A stretch of 64,000 nt of DNA from Poecilobothrus nobilitatus (GCA_947095535.1 OX352774.1:208804965-208868964); one strand, 5' to 3'; shown: positions 25,401 through 40,055, counted from the first letter of the stretch. Made by a program: numbers and translations. Notes: a model not told the origin generated them from the letters alone.

Positions 25401-28285
25401 ATAATTGTCGAATACAACTAAAAAAAAAAAAAAATTTAGTACTTATCTTTGATGTACTTATCTATATAAGTACTTCTATATATATACAGTACATTTTGAC
25501 ATGTTGTTTAACTTTCACAGCAATAAAAAATAAATCAAAAAAAGAAAAAAATATGTAAGTCTGTTCATATGTACATATGTACATACAACAAGCAAACAAA
25601 TAAAAAATAATTCTATACTTACATGGGTTTTCCACAAGTTCAGATTAATTTTGTATAAGACTAAAGCTGTACAAAATAAAGTAATACTTTTTAAAAATAA
25701 AAGTAAAGACAAGGTAGTACTACTATCTAACGAGTGTGTAATTATAAATTTCAATTTACTATCTGTGTGACGTAAGTGACATTTATTATCATGACATTTC
25801 ATTTATTATGGAATTTAAGTTCCATTTTATTTTATTTTTCGCCATTTTAAATTGTACAAAATGTCAAAAAACCAACTAAATTATTAGATAGGAAAATATC
25901 AAGCGGAAGTTGTGAAGCAAATTGCAAAAATGTAATTGTATTGTAGAAAAAGTTCATTTTTTTGTGTACTATCTTGCTAGTATTATCTCGTCTGGCTGCA
26001 GAATAAGAAATTTATTTTTTATAAAATCATCGCCTTCCTTGTTATTAACTTTTCGTTAATATTAATTTGTGTTCATATATATGTGACTGTATTATAATTC
26101 ATATATATGTGACTGTGTTCCCTTGTAACCAGTTCTTTGGGAGTTCCACCGAACTTTTTTAAAATCATGTAAGATTAATTAATTTTTATTTAACCTACAT
26201 AAAATGATTACAAGAGAAGATTAGAAACACAAAGAAACAATAATCTAACTGTAGTGACCGTTTACCGCTTCATATTCTATTGTTGTTGCCTTTTTTTTTT
26301 AAATTTCCTTCACTTTTTATAAATTTTAAAATAATTCGAAAAGTTAGAAATTTACCCAATGATATCACAATGAACTTCATAATGTTCTAAATGTACAAAA
26401 AGGCAATGATTATAAACTAATCGAACTTAAGTCTGAAGTAAATTTGAATGGTGAATTTGAAAAGACCTTACAAAATTAAGACAAAAAAAAAAAAAATTAA
26501 ACAAATGTAAAAAAAAACTTTTTTTTTGCTTTTATTTTTTTGTTTTTTTTTTGTTGTGTAAAATCTTGAATTTGTTTACAAGAGTTGTTCAAATATTAAA
26601 GAAAATTTTAAAGAAAATGCAATGTCATATTAAACCGATAGTTAAGTATACTAGTGTGGAAAATAATTTAAAATCTATATAAATATAATAAGATAAAAAG
26701 AGATAAAAAACATATTATTAGAATGCGGTAATGTTTACAACAAGTACAAGAATGTGTCTATAGTGTTTTGCAACATGTTTACATTTTAATACACCGTGAC
26801 GTTTTATCATGTTTATAGAAACATTTTTATGGGTTTTTGAACTTTTTTTTGTTTTTTTTTTCTTACAAAAACTTTTTTATTTTTTAATTTCCAACTACAT
26901 ATTTGTAATTTTTGTTAGGTTGTTTCCAAAAAAAAAAAAAAAAAAAATTAAAAAAAACATCTTTTGTTTTTTTTTTAGTTTTGTTTTTAAAGATGAAAAA
27001 CAAAAACTATATAATATGATTAAACATTTAACTGCAATGTTGGTGGTAGTAAAATTATTGAAATTTTAATGAAAATACATTTTTTATTATTTTTATTTTT
27101 TATTGATGATATTAATTTTAATGAAAGTTCAACAAAAAAAAAAAAAAAAAGGGGCCAAGAGTGGAGCAAAAGAAATTAAAATGTGATCGTATAATATTAT
27201 TTAATGATGATCCCATAAAAGGAACAAAACTTAAGATTTTGGGTAATAAATAACATATTTCTTATATTTTGTTTTTTATATTTATGATGTCATCATAAAT
27301 ATATCAAAGTTAAAACAAAACCACAAAATAATTACTTAGATAAAAACATACATACATACATATGTACATATTAAACGTATTATAATTTTCCTTGGATATG
27401 TTTATTTTTTTTAGTTAAACATAAATATGTTGGGGTGTTAGATATAAGTTTTGGCCATGTCAGAAATTATAAAATTTATGTTTACAAGTGTTTTTTACGC
27501 ATTAAATGTACTTAATTCATTATTCTAAAAAAAAAAGAAAAATTAGAGTATTAGGTTTTATAAATACATATATAGAAAAAAAAAAAATAATAATAATAAT
27601 TATTAAACATAACACTAACACAAAAACAACAAAAAAAAAAAAAATATGCATATGTGCAACGAATTTTAACATCTAATATGATAATTAAAAGTATGTTATA
27701 AATTTTGTTTCAATCAGTAATTAGTATAGAACCCGGAAGTTTATGAAATCATATGTTGTTTTTTGTTTGTTATATGATCTATGTTATATGATTACATATC
27801 TAACACATTAGTTGTGTAAAATCATGTATGAACTAATGTTATAGTGGATATCGTTTTTGTATTTATAGATTTATTGTATTATTTTGCATATTTTGGACTT
27901 GAATTTTTTTTTTTTTTTTTTTAAATTGTTCCTACACAAATTTGTGCATGTCGTCAGTTAAAGCGAACAGCTAAGCTAAAAATAATTTTTATATTTATTA
28001 CTAAAAAGGATTTATGAATGGAAATATGAAGGTTTTTTTTTTTTGTTTCAAATCAAATTGCTATACAGATTAATACTGCGTTTGATTGAAAAAAAGGTTA
28101 ATAACATGGACATAAATAATAATTATTTCAGACAAAATGAAAGTACATAATGATCTATTTTTTACATTGCATGCTATACATAAAATTTTCTATGACATTA
28201 TGTTAAATTTTTTTTTTAGCACATTAACTACAACACGTTTGTTTGTAGTTTGACCTTTGAAATGTTGAGAGAAGACAGATCTTTA
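22475..28285. other. AT-rich DNA, no gene recognised
   Basis: Contents are poly-A/T tracts (a 23-base T run near 24958-24980), short AT microsatellites, and a 19-bp direct repeat at 26072-26090 / 26098-26116. Several 60-107 codon frames (longest 24578-24901, Leu/Ile/Phe-rich) have no domain features and follow the base composition. I see no tRNA, rRNA or clear exon. Confidence 0.55.
26072..26116. repeat. Short tandem direct repeat
   Basis: TTCATATATATGTGACTGT occurs at 26072-26090 and again at 26098-26116, 26 bp apart. Confidence 0.85.
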
Positions 28286-28289
28286 CAGA

Positions 28290-28505
28290 TCTTTCAAAAC
28301 GAACATATGTTACTTTAGAGAACCTCCCTCCTTTTAGGTGCAAAGGTCCCTTCCTATTTTAGAACTATTTTGAAACATCTGTAACTTAGATACTTATTTA
28401 GCTGTGCAAATTTCATTTTTTCAAAGTAAAGCACAAAAACTAAATCTTCCAACATTATATTTTTACATATGTGTTAACAGTTTTTCCTTATTCTATAGAG
28501 TTAAT
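28290..28505 (-). mobile_element. Dispersed repeat family B, fragment
   Basis: The blocks CATCTGTAACTTAG, TCAAAGTAAAGCACAAAAA, TATTTTTACATATGTGTTAAC and AGTTTTTCC match, in the same order, the 36.1-36.2 kb part of copy 3 (CAACTGTAACTTAGGCATCT, TTTTATGTGTGTTAACGG, TTTTTC). Both termini are missing or too diverged to see, so it is an old partial copy. Confidence 0.6.
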
Positions 28506-31500
28506 TTTCTTATATAATATGTTATAGTTATAAAATGCTTAATTATAAAATTCTAAGAAAACTTAAAAATTTTGGTGTAAATCATAATTCTAAACTGTTT
28601 TCATTATTTTTTTTTGGAAAATGTATGCCTTTAAAAATCTTTGCGTTTACTTATTGTCTTATTTTATATAAAATTTTTTAAATAATTTTTATCCATTTCC
28701 TTAGATGGACGATATTTTCTTTCCGCAAAAAACCACTAAGTTGTTCTCAGTTATTAAAATATATATTATTACTTTAGTTTTAAGAGGAATAATTTTATAA
28801 TTTTTATAAACATGATTTACCAGCATTACAAATGTTAATAAATGCATTGTTGTTTAACTATATTAATCGGGAATATCAGTTAACACAGCTAATACTAATA
28901 TCTAAATAAAAATTAAATTAAATAATCAAATTAAAGTATAATATTAGAATCTAAAATCTAAATATGTAATCGAAAAACACCCGCGATTTTTACAATTAAA
29001 TAAAAAAAAAAATCTATAAAGAATATAAAACCTAAAAAGGTGTTGAAATTTTAAACAACATCAATAAAATGAATAAATAATTTAAAAGTCATAAAATTTA
29101 TTTATTACCCATATACATATATATATCTATTATGATACATTTAAAGTTTATTAAATTTTATTTTTTTGTTTTTTATTTGTAAAAGATAAAAATTAAAATT
29201 TAATAATCATTAAAATTTAAAAACAATCTTCCCCCATTAATAAGAAAATTTACACAATTTTAATGATATTTCTTCTAATGATTTTTTATATTGTTATTTA
29301 TAGATAATAATTTTATACAAAATTTTCTTTATATATATATATGTATCTAAAAACCTTATTTTGGATTGACTTTTATGGATTATATTTATATGACATTATA
29401 AAAGGTGGATTCTTAAATTTAAAGGTGAATTTTTCGGTTACTTCCTATCCTATTTAAAAAAAAATCAAACCTTTTTATAATATATCTATAATAATTTTTT
29501 TTTTTTTTTTTTTTGGGGATTTAATAAGGTGTGTGGGATGACATCATATTATTTTGTTTTTTATTTGTTATACTGCATGTATATATAGTACGCATTTCCG
29601 AAAACTTTTCCTAATTTCACTATATTTGATAAAAACCTATTACAATTAAATATGAATAAATTTTTATGTTTTTAGGTATTATCACTTCCCAATAAGTATC
29701 ATTTCATTGTTTTAATTGGTGTGGTGCCCTTTTCTAAATTTAAAAATTATTGTCATTCAGTTCCATATAATGTTAATAAATAACAACAATATAACAGTTA
29801 CATAATAAAAAAAAAGTTAATAAAACACGTGTCAACTTAAACCCTATATTGCATAATATTATAATTTTCACTTTGAACTAAATCTGTGTTAATATCTCCC
29901 AAAATTTTAAGTTAATTTATTCTACAATACGTTTTTATGATCTTTTAATTGTTAGTCCAGTTTAGTTTTCTTTAAGCGATAAATTAAATTGGGTGTTTGT
30001 GATCATATATGACTCTTATAATGATTTTTTGAAATTTTCTTCTTTCTGTGGCTAAATGTGTTAAATGTATTTTATTTGTTATTAAGTGACTAAATATGTT
30101 AAACGTACTTTATTTGCGATTCCAGTTTAAATTTCTAATGGTTCGCAACAACACCAGATATATTTGCCTTCTAAAATGCATTTTTTTTTTTCGTTTTTGC
30201 TCTACATTCACCATTAATTATTGATGGAGCTCATTATAATATATCATATCTTATTATATAATTAACATAACCAATTTTCTGACGTCTTAGTATCTACCGC
30301 TCCTGAAGTGATCTATCTATTGAATTTTTACAAATCTTCTGATAAGGCGAAATTTAAACTGCTTCAATTCTACTCATATACTTTTCTACTTTTAAGGCCC
30401 GTGATAAGGGTCAACAATATAGATTGAATATGTGTAGTATTTAGCATAAATCGAAACAGAAAATTTAAATTGAGCTAATTATACAGAAAAATGTTTTATG
30501 TCATTTCAGTGTTCTATGTTGGCCATTTCAATGTGTCATTTTATTTTTCATTTCATTTTTAAATTTTTGATACCTGTATTTCACCATATAACTATTTATC
30601 AAACTGTCTAAATTTATGATTTTTAATTCAGGGTTAATTATTGTTAAAAAAAAAATTAAAATCTTTTCTTTTTAATTTTATAATTTAAAACATTTTAAAA
30701 AAGCATTGATTTTATGGTGGAAATTTTAGATTAAAATTTTTCTGAAAAGCATATAATCTAGAGTTATTTGTCTGCCGCAATATATTTCCTAATAATGATC
30801 GTAATATTAATTTTATGTTCTTTTTGCATTTTTTTGTTTTTATGCATTCGTTAATTATGAATTTGTGTAGGGGCACCACAACTAAATTTTAATTGAATCA
30901 ACACGATGCTGATGAAAATCTTTAAAGAAACGAAAAGTATTTTCTTAAAGAACGCCTACTTTAAATTTATAAATTGTATATAATATAGTTTATTTTTCCC
31001 TATGGTTCTGTTTTGAGTGATTTTTAAACAAAAATTTTTCATTCAGATACTTAATAGAGTGGTTTTGAGTGTAATCAAAAAAAAAAAAAAAGACTAGTTT
31101 ACAAAATTGTTTGAATTTTTTTTTTTGTAGTATTAAATTAAATAGTTATGTCCGAAAGCTTAAAACATTTATATTAATATTGTACAAATAATATTTAGAA
31201 AATATTTAGGTCATTTTTAATATTAGTATAAATAATGTATATGAATTTAAAATTTTGTAACTACATATTTTAATACTACGGATTAAAATTATATTATAAT
31301 ATAATTGAGTTTGAGATTTCAAATTTTTAATAAATTCTCTAAGGATATTTTAATATTTATTAATCAAATTTAATTACAGTTTAAGCTGAAGATTATTGTG
31401 TTATGATTTGATTTATTAAATTGAAATTTAATTAAATTGATCAATATATATATATTATATATTCCAATATATTTATTATATAGTATAATTGTTTTTATAA

Positions 31501-32520
31501 AGTAATTATTTTTGGAAAGATTGTAAGCTCCGTAAACAAATATATATATACAAATATTTGCATTAAGAGTTAAAATAGTTTTGAAACTTGGACAAAAAAA
31601 AAAAAGAATCTAAATGTTTTGCCCTTAAATGACTTTTTTTTATGTTTTACTATATCGAATCAATTTTTAAATTTTGGAAGATCTTAATATGCAAAATTTA
31701 CTGTTTGTGACAATAAATAAGTTACCACACTTTACAACTAATATAGAGTTAATTTATCTTATCAAAATGTGAAATTAATCTTTCATTAATCATTCGTTAT
31801 TTAGTCTGAATTTAATTTAATAATTAAAATTTCAAAAAAATATATAAAAGATATCCAATAAGAAGTTCCGATAATAACAATGGCCGAGAAGAATCGCGAT
31901 GGTCAGGTAGATTACCAGAAATCTAAGGTAGCTATTATGTCAAATCAGAGTAACGCCTTAAAATGCAATTAAAATAAAAGATTTAAATGAAAGAAAAACA
32001 AATGTGAAGTAAAAAATATGTTCTTATGTGATACATATATGTATATTCTGATGTAAAATTTAATTGGTTGAAAATATTGTATTGTATTCATGATCTGCTC
32101 TTCCTCTTGCACATTTAAGAAACAAAAATGTTTGCATTCTCTATAAAAAGCATAAAAGACGCAAATTTATATTAAATGTTAAAATAATACAGCTGATTAT
32201 TAATTAAGTATTTTAAAAATATGAATAAAATTAATCGAAATAAAAATGTAATGCTAAAACAATATCATAATAAATACCATTAAAATTTTTGATAGATGAT
32301 TTTTTAAATTCTTAAAACAACAATGTTTTAAATTTCAAAACAAAAACACAATATAGTAAGTTCCTATCTACATTTTTTTTTGTAAATTTCAAGTTTAAAA
32401 TAATTTTTTGTTTACTAATGTCATTTATTATCAAAACATATTTTTTTATGGCATAATATCTGAATATAAAATTTGACGTTTAAATGCAGCATTATCCAAT
32501 AGAAAATATTCATTATTAAG
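28506..32520. other. AT-rich DNA, no gene recognised
   Basis: Only AT tracts and short microsatellites are seen, for example TATATA at 29330-29342 and 31445-31460. A locally less AT-rich stretch at about 31865-31930 (GGCCGAGAAGAATCGCGATG) has no open frame of useful length. Confidence 0.5.
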
Positions 32521-32521
32521 C

Positions 32522-33042
32522 ATTCGTTCAAAATATATATTTTTTACTTTAACTGAAGATTTTTTCACTTTAAGTGAATATTTTTTACTTTAACTGAAGA
32601 CTTTTTTACTTTAAGAAGAAATTTTTTTTTTTAAGCGAAGAGTTTTTTATTTTAAATGAAAAAATGAATCCCAATGAAAAAAAATTAAAAAATGAAAAAT
32701 TAAATGAATCTTTAACTTAAGTAATTTTATGTAATATAAATATTTAATATACCTATTTAATTTATTTAATACATATATATTTGGATCTGATACTTAAGTA
32801 TTTGCATTGATATATTTGTACCTATATATACATATATATTTATTATATATGTATATTATATTATGTATTTTTTACTTTAACTTTTATTACAAAATGTCTT
32901 CACTTAAAGTAAATAAATTTCAATTAAAGTAAAAAATTCTTCACTTTAAGTAACAAATCTTCACTTAAAGTAAAAATGTATTCACTTAAAGTAAAAATGT
33001 TTTCAGTTAAAATAAAAATGGTATATTTTGAAAGAGTAAGCG
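32522..33042. mobile_element. Foldback-type element with repeat-built arms
   Basis: The left arm (about 32524-32660) consists of tandem units of about 26-28 bp reading TTTTTACTTTAACTGAAGA / CACTTTAAGTGAATA. The right arm (about 32870-33040) carries the complement, TCTTCACTTAAAGTAAAAA, at least five times. The outermost sequence also pairs: TTCAAAATATA on the left against TATATTTTGAA on the right. Between the arms is an AT-rich spacer of about 200 bp. This is the layout of a foldback transposon or long-TIR MITE. There is no coding capacity. No target duplication could be assigned with confidence. Confidence 0.75.
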
Positions 33043-33044
33043 AA

Positions 33045-35625
33045 ATGTAAACGAAATAAGTTTTGCATCTGGATTCTTGCATCTCATATGAACCTATACC
33101 CTAAAATTTAATGAATTCATAAATTTCTTCTTTTTTTTTAATTTTCACTGTATTTTTACTTAAAAAAGATATGCAATTACTTAATTTAATTTAAAAATTC
33201 TGAAAAACATTTTTTTTTTATAAATTAAATTAAATTCTAAGATTAAGAAATATATCTTTCATAGTTACCATAATCACCATAATAATATAATATTACCGCA
33301 CATACGTACATATATACAAGATACCATATTCTTTTCAAAGAAAAATTAAAAATTTATTTAAAAACAAAAAAAAAAAAAAATGAAATACCATTTTTATTTT
33401 TCACTGTTTCATCACGAATAAATTGCAGTTAAATTTTATTCGTGTTTCAGAATAAATAATTAGAAAAAGAAAACAAACAAATTACAAGAGTAAAAAAAGG
33501 ATAGAAAGAAAAGACAAAAAAAAAAAAAATTTCAGAAATTTTTGGGTCAGGACAATTAATCCTTTTGTAATGTAAAAAAATTCATTCGTGTCATTATTTG
33601 GTTTACAACACCATCATAATTATTAGCATCAAAATCAGCATTAAAACATCAGTAGCATAATCTTAAAATTGAATTGTATGAATGCATAAACTTATATAGT
33701 TTTGAAAATGCAAAAAAAAAGACATTTTTATGCAAATGCATGCATTAATTACTCATGTTCATTTAGTGTGGTAGCAAGTTATTACATATATCGTATATAT
33801 ATATATATATATATGCATATTATGTATATAAAATCCTTACCACATTATAATCTGCATTTTTGTTTTTGTCTACTATATAAATTTTGTTCATTTTAAGGTC
33901 ATTATTAACTATACATATACGTATATACATCTGTTATATATATGTACATTTTTTAGGAAATTTTTTACTTTGCATTTATGTGCTTTTTTTTTATCTTCCT
34001 TAGTAGCTGTTCTAGTAATGAACTTTGAAATAAGACATGAATGCGTGACATTCAGAAAGAAAGCAGTCAATAAAAAATGCATTGTTATTTGTTTTATTTA
34101 TTTATTTTTTTTTTTTTAAAGCTGTAGGAAATTACAGCATCGCCTTGTGACCTATATTTTATTATTGTTTGTTAATTTTTTTGTTGTTGTTGTTGTTATT
34201 GTTTTATTGTTATGTAACAGTAACTACTTAAGTATTTAATTTCACTAAATTCTACTGCATTATTTAAATTTTGTGCAATTGGTAAAAAAAAGAAGGAGGA
34301 AAAAAAAAAAAAAAATACTTTAAGATTTTTCTTAAGAAAAAATTTCAATCCATTAATTTTTTTTTTTATTGCATGACCATTTCAAAAATGAGAAAAAAAA
34401 CATAAGAAAACAATTTAATTCTGGAATTCAGGTTAATTTAAGTTAGGAAATATTCCTTTAAAGTTTCTTAATAATAAAAATAATAATAACTAATAATAAA
34501 AGAAGTTGCAGTGTATTAATTGGTGCAGCGTATTAATTAAAAAGTTTGTATTAACATATTATTGAAGATATTTATGTTTTATTATTTTGTTTTTGTCACT
34601 GATGTCAAGAATGTTGTTTGAATATCATTAACTCCTTTTTTTTCTGGTTGTATCCATTAGTGATCCTTACCCACAATCTATTTTCATTCTGATTGGTTTT
34701 CATTGAATTGCTTTCAATTATTTATTCCTATTGTTTTAGAAATATACTTTTTATAGTCACCGTCTTCATTACCTAACCTCTTTCTTATTAAGTAACTATA
34801 ATTAATGTCAGTTTCTTTCATTTTATTAACCTCACCATATAATTTTTCTTCTATTATAGATTTAAAAAGTTTAAATTTGATTTGATTCGGTATCGGTATT
34901 AACGATATTCGTAAATTTTTCGGAATTAAAAATTTGTTTTTCAAATTTGCTACATCTACGTATATATATTAAAGTAGCCAATAGAATAGTTTTATACATT
35001 GATAGTTTTTATGATTTATTGTTTATATTAGGAAGTTAAAAATTTTGTAACAATACAGATATTTTTTTATTGGATTAGTCCCTTTTGTTTCATCGAAGGT
35101 TTCATCAGATATAAAGATATAAAATAGTGACAATATCGATTTGATAAAATTTATAATACTACTAGATACCGTATCGTAGATACAATACCATTATCTTAAA
35201 TAACAGTAAGTATCATTATCTTATAAATTCCATAATTGGCTGGCACTATTATTATTCTATACTAAATATAATAATCATATAGTATTTAAACTTTGTTGAA
35301 GAGATCTTGGCTTCTTAATGAGATGTCGAGTTGTAAAAGAAGAAGAGAATAAAATACATTGTGCAATTCAGTACACTTCATCAAAACTTTTTTTTTCATT
35401 TTATTCATTTTAAAACTTTGCTAAAGTAAAATATTTTTGCTTGAGGGATTGTTTGTTTTTCATTGATTTTAAAATCAATTCAATGATTATATTAAAAAAA
35501 AAAAAAAACATAACATTTTCCAATTTTTTTTTTGTTTTTTTGTTTTGTTTTTCTTTCTTAAAATGGGTAGCAAATTTTCCTGTCTTTCAATATTTATATT
35601 TGTTATTTTCCCTATCTAATAATTT
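33045..35625. other. AT-rich DNA, no gene recognised
   Basis: Contents are an (AT)n tract near 33795-33814, a perfect hairpin at 33413-33444, TTG/TTA triplet repeats near 34183-34212 and poly-A/T tracts. A 76-codon minus-strand frame (34714-34944) is Lys/Ile-rich and unrecognised. Confidence 0.5.
33413..33444. repeat. Perfect 10-bp hairpin
   Basis: CACGAATAAA at 33413 pairs with TTTATTCGTG ending at 33444, with a 12-base loop. The function is unknown. Confidence 0.6.
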
Positions 35626-35627
35626 TT

Positions 35628-36275
35628 AGCACATTTCCAAAAAAATTTTGAAAAAATGTGCTTATTAGTTTCACTCTGTCCGTTCGCCCGTCCGTCCGTC
35701 TGTTTACAAAACTTCTACACCGTTAAAGATAGAGAAAACAAATTTTAACCAAGAGTAGGTCTCATAAAAAAAAAATAATTTTGTGGAACAACTTTTTCAC
35801 AACTTGTTCCGCTTAACATTTTTCCAATCTGAAGACGTCATTTGACAGGAATTTTTTTACCTTTATAAATCAATATCAAAATTATATATATTTTTTAAAT
35901 TTAGTATTTAAATTTACCGTTTTGTGAAAACCAAAATTTTGCATGATTTTTCTACCTCCATAACTCCGGCACGCTCCTATCTAAAGAGGGTTTGAAATTT
36001 TGAGGCAACAACTTTTGAATTAGTATAAGTTTGCTCAGAAATTTTTTTTGTACCACTTCCCTGTTTATGAGCTATTGGGCTCAAAAATTGAGAATTTGCT
36101 ATTTTTAAACAACTGTAACTTAGGCATCTGTACACATTTTTCTTCGGCAAAACAAAAAAATTAAAGCTCCAGTAATATATTTTTATGTGTGTTAACGGTT
36201 TTTCTTAGTTATATAAGGTTCCGGACTTACAGCCCTTCAAAATTGCAGAAAAGTCCTATTTTCACGTTTTTTCTT
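35628..36275 (-). mobile_element. Dispersed repeat family B, copy 3 (inverted)
   Basis: It opens at 35628 with a hairpin, AGCACATTT...AAATGTGCT (35628-35636 / 35654-35662). It continues CTTATTAGTTTCACTCTGTC, CCGTCCGTCCGTC, AAAACTTCTACACCGTT, CTCCATAACTCCGGCACGC, TTTGAAATTTTGAGG, TCCCTGTTTATGAGCTATT and GTGTGTTAACGG, ending near 36275. This is the reverse of copies 1 and 4. It is the best-preserved copy of the terminal hairpin. Confidence 0.8.
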
Positions 36276-37004
36276 ATAAAAACCGTTGGTTTACATTCTA
36301 CCTTATTTTATTTTATTTTCACTGATTTATTTTGCTGATAATTTTTTTCTTTCATGGGAAGCTAATCACGGTGAAATTTTTTAAGTGTGTTTCTTTTTCA
36401 ATATTTGTTTGTTGTTGTTTTTGTTTTAATTTTTTTTTTTTTTATATGGATATAATGCTAATTTTTTGTGTTAATAAATCCTTAAAAAGAAGAAAAATAT
36501 AACAAGTCAGTCAGTCAGTCATTTAGATTGAGCAAAATAGTTTTGGTTTCAAATAAAAATATTTTTTCACTTACAGCTGTTTGTAAGAGAGAGAAGAAGA
36601 GAGAGACAGAAATATATATGTTGTTACACAGAATTAAAACAAAAAAAAAAAAAAAAACAATAAGAGTTAATAACTAACTATGGTGATTGGTGATATGTAG
36701 TAAGCACTAACTATCTACATATACCTATTAATATACCAACTTTGGAAATTGTTATATATAATTTTTTTTTTTTATAATAAATTTATATTTATATTTGTTG
36801 TCTCTTTTCTTTTATTTGTTAATCAATTAGTAGATCTGTAGATTGTCTATAATAGTACTTGTATTTGCAGATGATAAATTGTCTGTGATTTAAATTAAAC
36901 TGGATAACAACTATCTATTATTGGGTATGACTTAGTATTTGGTTTTTATTTTTGATTTGATTTGGGAAAAGATGTTGAGTGTTAGTTAAAAATATATATA
37001 CTTA

Positions 37005-37008
<4 letters not shown>

Positions 37009-37045
<37 letters not shown>
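37009..37045. repeat. (AT)n microsatellite
   Basis: 37 bp of uninterrupted AT repeat, likely polymorphic in length. Confidence 0.9.
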
Positions 37046-37046
<1 letters not shown>

Positions 37047-39962
37047 CTAATGTATATATAGATAAGTGTATACAATAATAATTTCATCAATATTGTTGTC
37101 TCTGTTGATGATCATGTTGACAATGTTATTACATATTTGATTGTTAATGATGATTTCATGATATGAAAAAAAAATAAAAAAATAAAAACAAAACATAGAC
37201 AACATAAAATACAGTTATTGCTTTTTTTTATCAGATTTATAACTAATTTTATGCTAGTTTTTCAAGTGATTTTTTTTTTTTTTAATTTTTTTTTTATTTT
37301 CATTTTCATTATTGTATGACAACTGTTATGTCTGTTGTTTATAATTAGGTATAATTTTGAATGATTCTGAGCTCTGTTGCAGTTGTTGAATTTATTGAAT
37401 AGATATGTAATCGTTTAAATTTTTTATGTTAAAAAAGAAAAAAAAAAAAAAAAAAATATCAAAAAATTATCATTAATGTTTGTACTTTTTAAAAAGTGAT
37501 TTATTAGGTGAACTATCAAAATAGTTTAAACGATTATACACACACATACATACATATATATGTGACGTTTTAAATCTGCCATACATAAATTTGTTTTTAA
37601 TTGGAAAAATGTTGTAATAAAAAACAATAAATATGCCTAAAACCAAAATGTTGAATAATTTTTTTTTTTTTGTTTTAATTTTTTATTTTTTAATTTTAAG
37701 TTTTTAATTGGCTGTTGCAACAAAAACAAATGGGAGTTATTTTAAAAATGAAAATATAAAATGTTATAATAGCTATAAAATGTTATAAGAATAGTTAAAT
37801 TCAATTTTTGATTGATATATTAATGGTTATAAACATGTTTTGTTTTGTTTTTTTTTTAGTTAGTATAATTAGTATTTGTATAAGATAATGATTAAATTTT
37901 AATATCTTATGAATTATTAAGTAAGTTTAAAGACCTTGAAAATACCTGCAACAATATTCCATTTTAACATTTCATTTTTGGCTTGATTTATATCATTCCA
38001 ATTCTCGGTAATGAGGATTTTATCACTTTGTTAATAAATCGATAATTAATATTACAATAATTGTTTAAATTAGTTTTTAATAGGTATAAATTGAAAAGTA
38101 AATATTTTTACTTTAGTTTTTGTATACTGTACGTTGAACGATCAGTATGGAGAATAATTATAATCCTGAATTTTTAATACATACTTTTTAGATTTTTGTC
38201 GTAAAATTAACAGTTTTTTCATAGTTTAATTAATATGTAGATAGTTTTATTGAAAAGTCAAGTTACCGGTCTTAATTTCTAATAAACTAACACATTTTTC
38301 AATCTCAATATCAGATGTTCTATAAGTAATTTAATAAATTTGGACATTTATTTCTGTTATAGAAATTAAAAGTAGATATCTATGTATTGTTTTAAATCAT
38401 ATTCTACAGAAGTGCGTGCACAAATATGTAGGTATAAAATCACAAAAAATTTGAAAACTATTTTGTCTTCATGATTTAATTCATGAGTCATTTTTTTGAT
38501 GATTCTCTTAAAATAAAAGTCTTTAGAGAGTATTTTTATGGGAATTGACTTGAAAAGGTTGTGTATTATTTCTATAGAAAGTGCTGTTCACTTTTCCTTC
38601 AAAAATTTTTTTAGTTCCTTCACTGTTTTAGGTTTTTTTAGCAATTCTGTCGCTCAACATTTTCCATACATTCTTTTTAATATTTAAATTTGTACAGTCT
38701 GTAATTGTACCATGTCATATTATGTTCAGTAATTTATTCAATTTATATATATATATATTTTTTTTAAATTTAAAATGATGAACCTTTAAATATTTTTTAA
38801 AAATTTTTGAAACAGAGCAGAAGCTTAAACAAAGTATTATTAATTAATGTATGCGCTTTCCTCTAGTTCGTTTGAATATAAAAATAAATTCCTCACAAAT
38901 CAGTGAATTAATGGTTATTCACAAAAATATTAAGTCCTTTTTAAGTGCTGGATGTAATGGAGAAAAAGAAACTTTGTTTTCATTGGAAAAAAAATAGGGC
39001 TATAAAAAAATCTGTTCTTATATTTCTATAACTTTTTTAAAAAAGCAATTTGTAGGTATTATGTTGTTATAGAAAATGGTGTATTTCCTTCTGTTTCTTA
39101 TTTTTAGCTGTGTATCTTTTCTAATGTCTACACCTGGAAATATTTAAACACATTCGCATTTCATATTTGTGGTCTAACGTTTATATCTTTTAAAATAAAT
39201 TTTTTTAACTTCATTGAAAGAAATTAAAATTAAGTGAAAAATCAATTTTTCTTGTTGTCTTTTTAAACTTACATTAATGTTCCCGTTTTTTAAAGTTTTT
39301 TTTTTTTGCGGCTTTACTATATTAAATTCTAAATTTTTAAGGATATATTTAACACTTTATTAAATATTTTCAATTATTTTTATATGTAGTTTATAATTTA
39401 TTGTTTATAAAAAAAAAAAAAAATTGCTGACGAAAAAAAAAACTTAGAAACTAAAAAATTACAAACCATCAAACCACCACCCATCCCAAAATGAAATCAA
39501 CGAACACGTTTAAATAAAATTACTTTTTTTTCTTTTTGTTTTTTCATTATTAATTCATCAATGGAGTATTAACATCTATATATACATATATAGGTATAGT
39601 TTTGCCATTCAAAATTAAATCTCCTGGGAAAATAATTGAGTAGGCGAACAAGACTTTTTTTCACCAGTTTTATAGCACTTCAATCATACTATGTATATTC
39701 GATTTAAGCCTTAGTTTCTAGAAATGTTGCACTTTTTTATTTTTTTATTTTTTTTGTTGCTGTTAGGTTGTGTGTGAATTAAACACGACATCTGAAAAAT
39801 GCGCTGTGTACCTTCTATCATATTCTCTGACTTTCATTATGTGCTAACATTTTCTATTTTGTTTTTCTTAACATTTTTTTTTTTTGTTTTGTTTTGTACT
39901 ATTGCATATAAAACGAGCAATAACCACAAATCTATCAAAACATTTTTTAAAATTTCACTTTA

Positions 39963-40055
39963 ACATCATTATCAAAACTATCACAATCATTATCATCATC
40001 AATCATCATCATCATTACTACTATTATTAATATCATCATCTAAATCAAAATCATT
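39963..40055. repeat. ATC/ATT-rich simple repeat
   Basis: An interrupted (ATC)n tract of about 90 bp. Confidence 0.8.
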
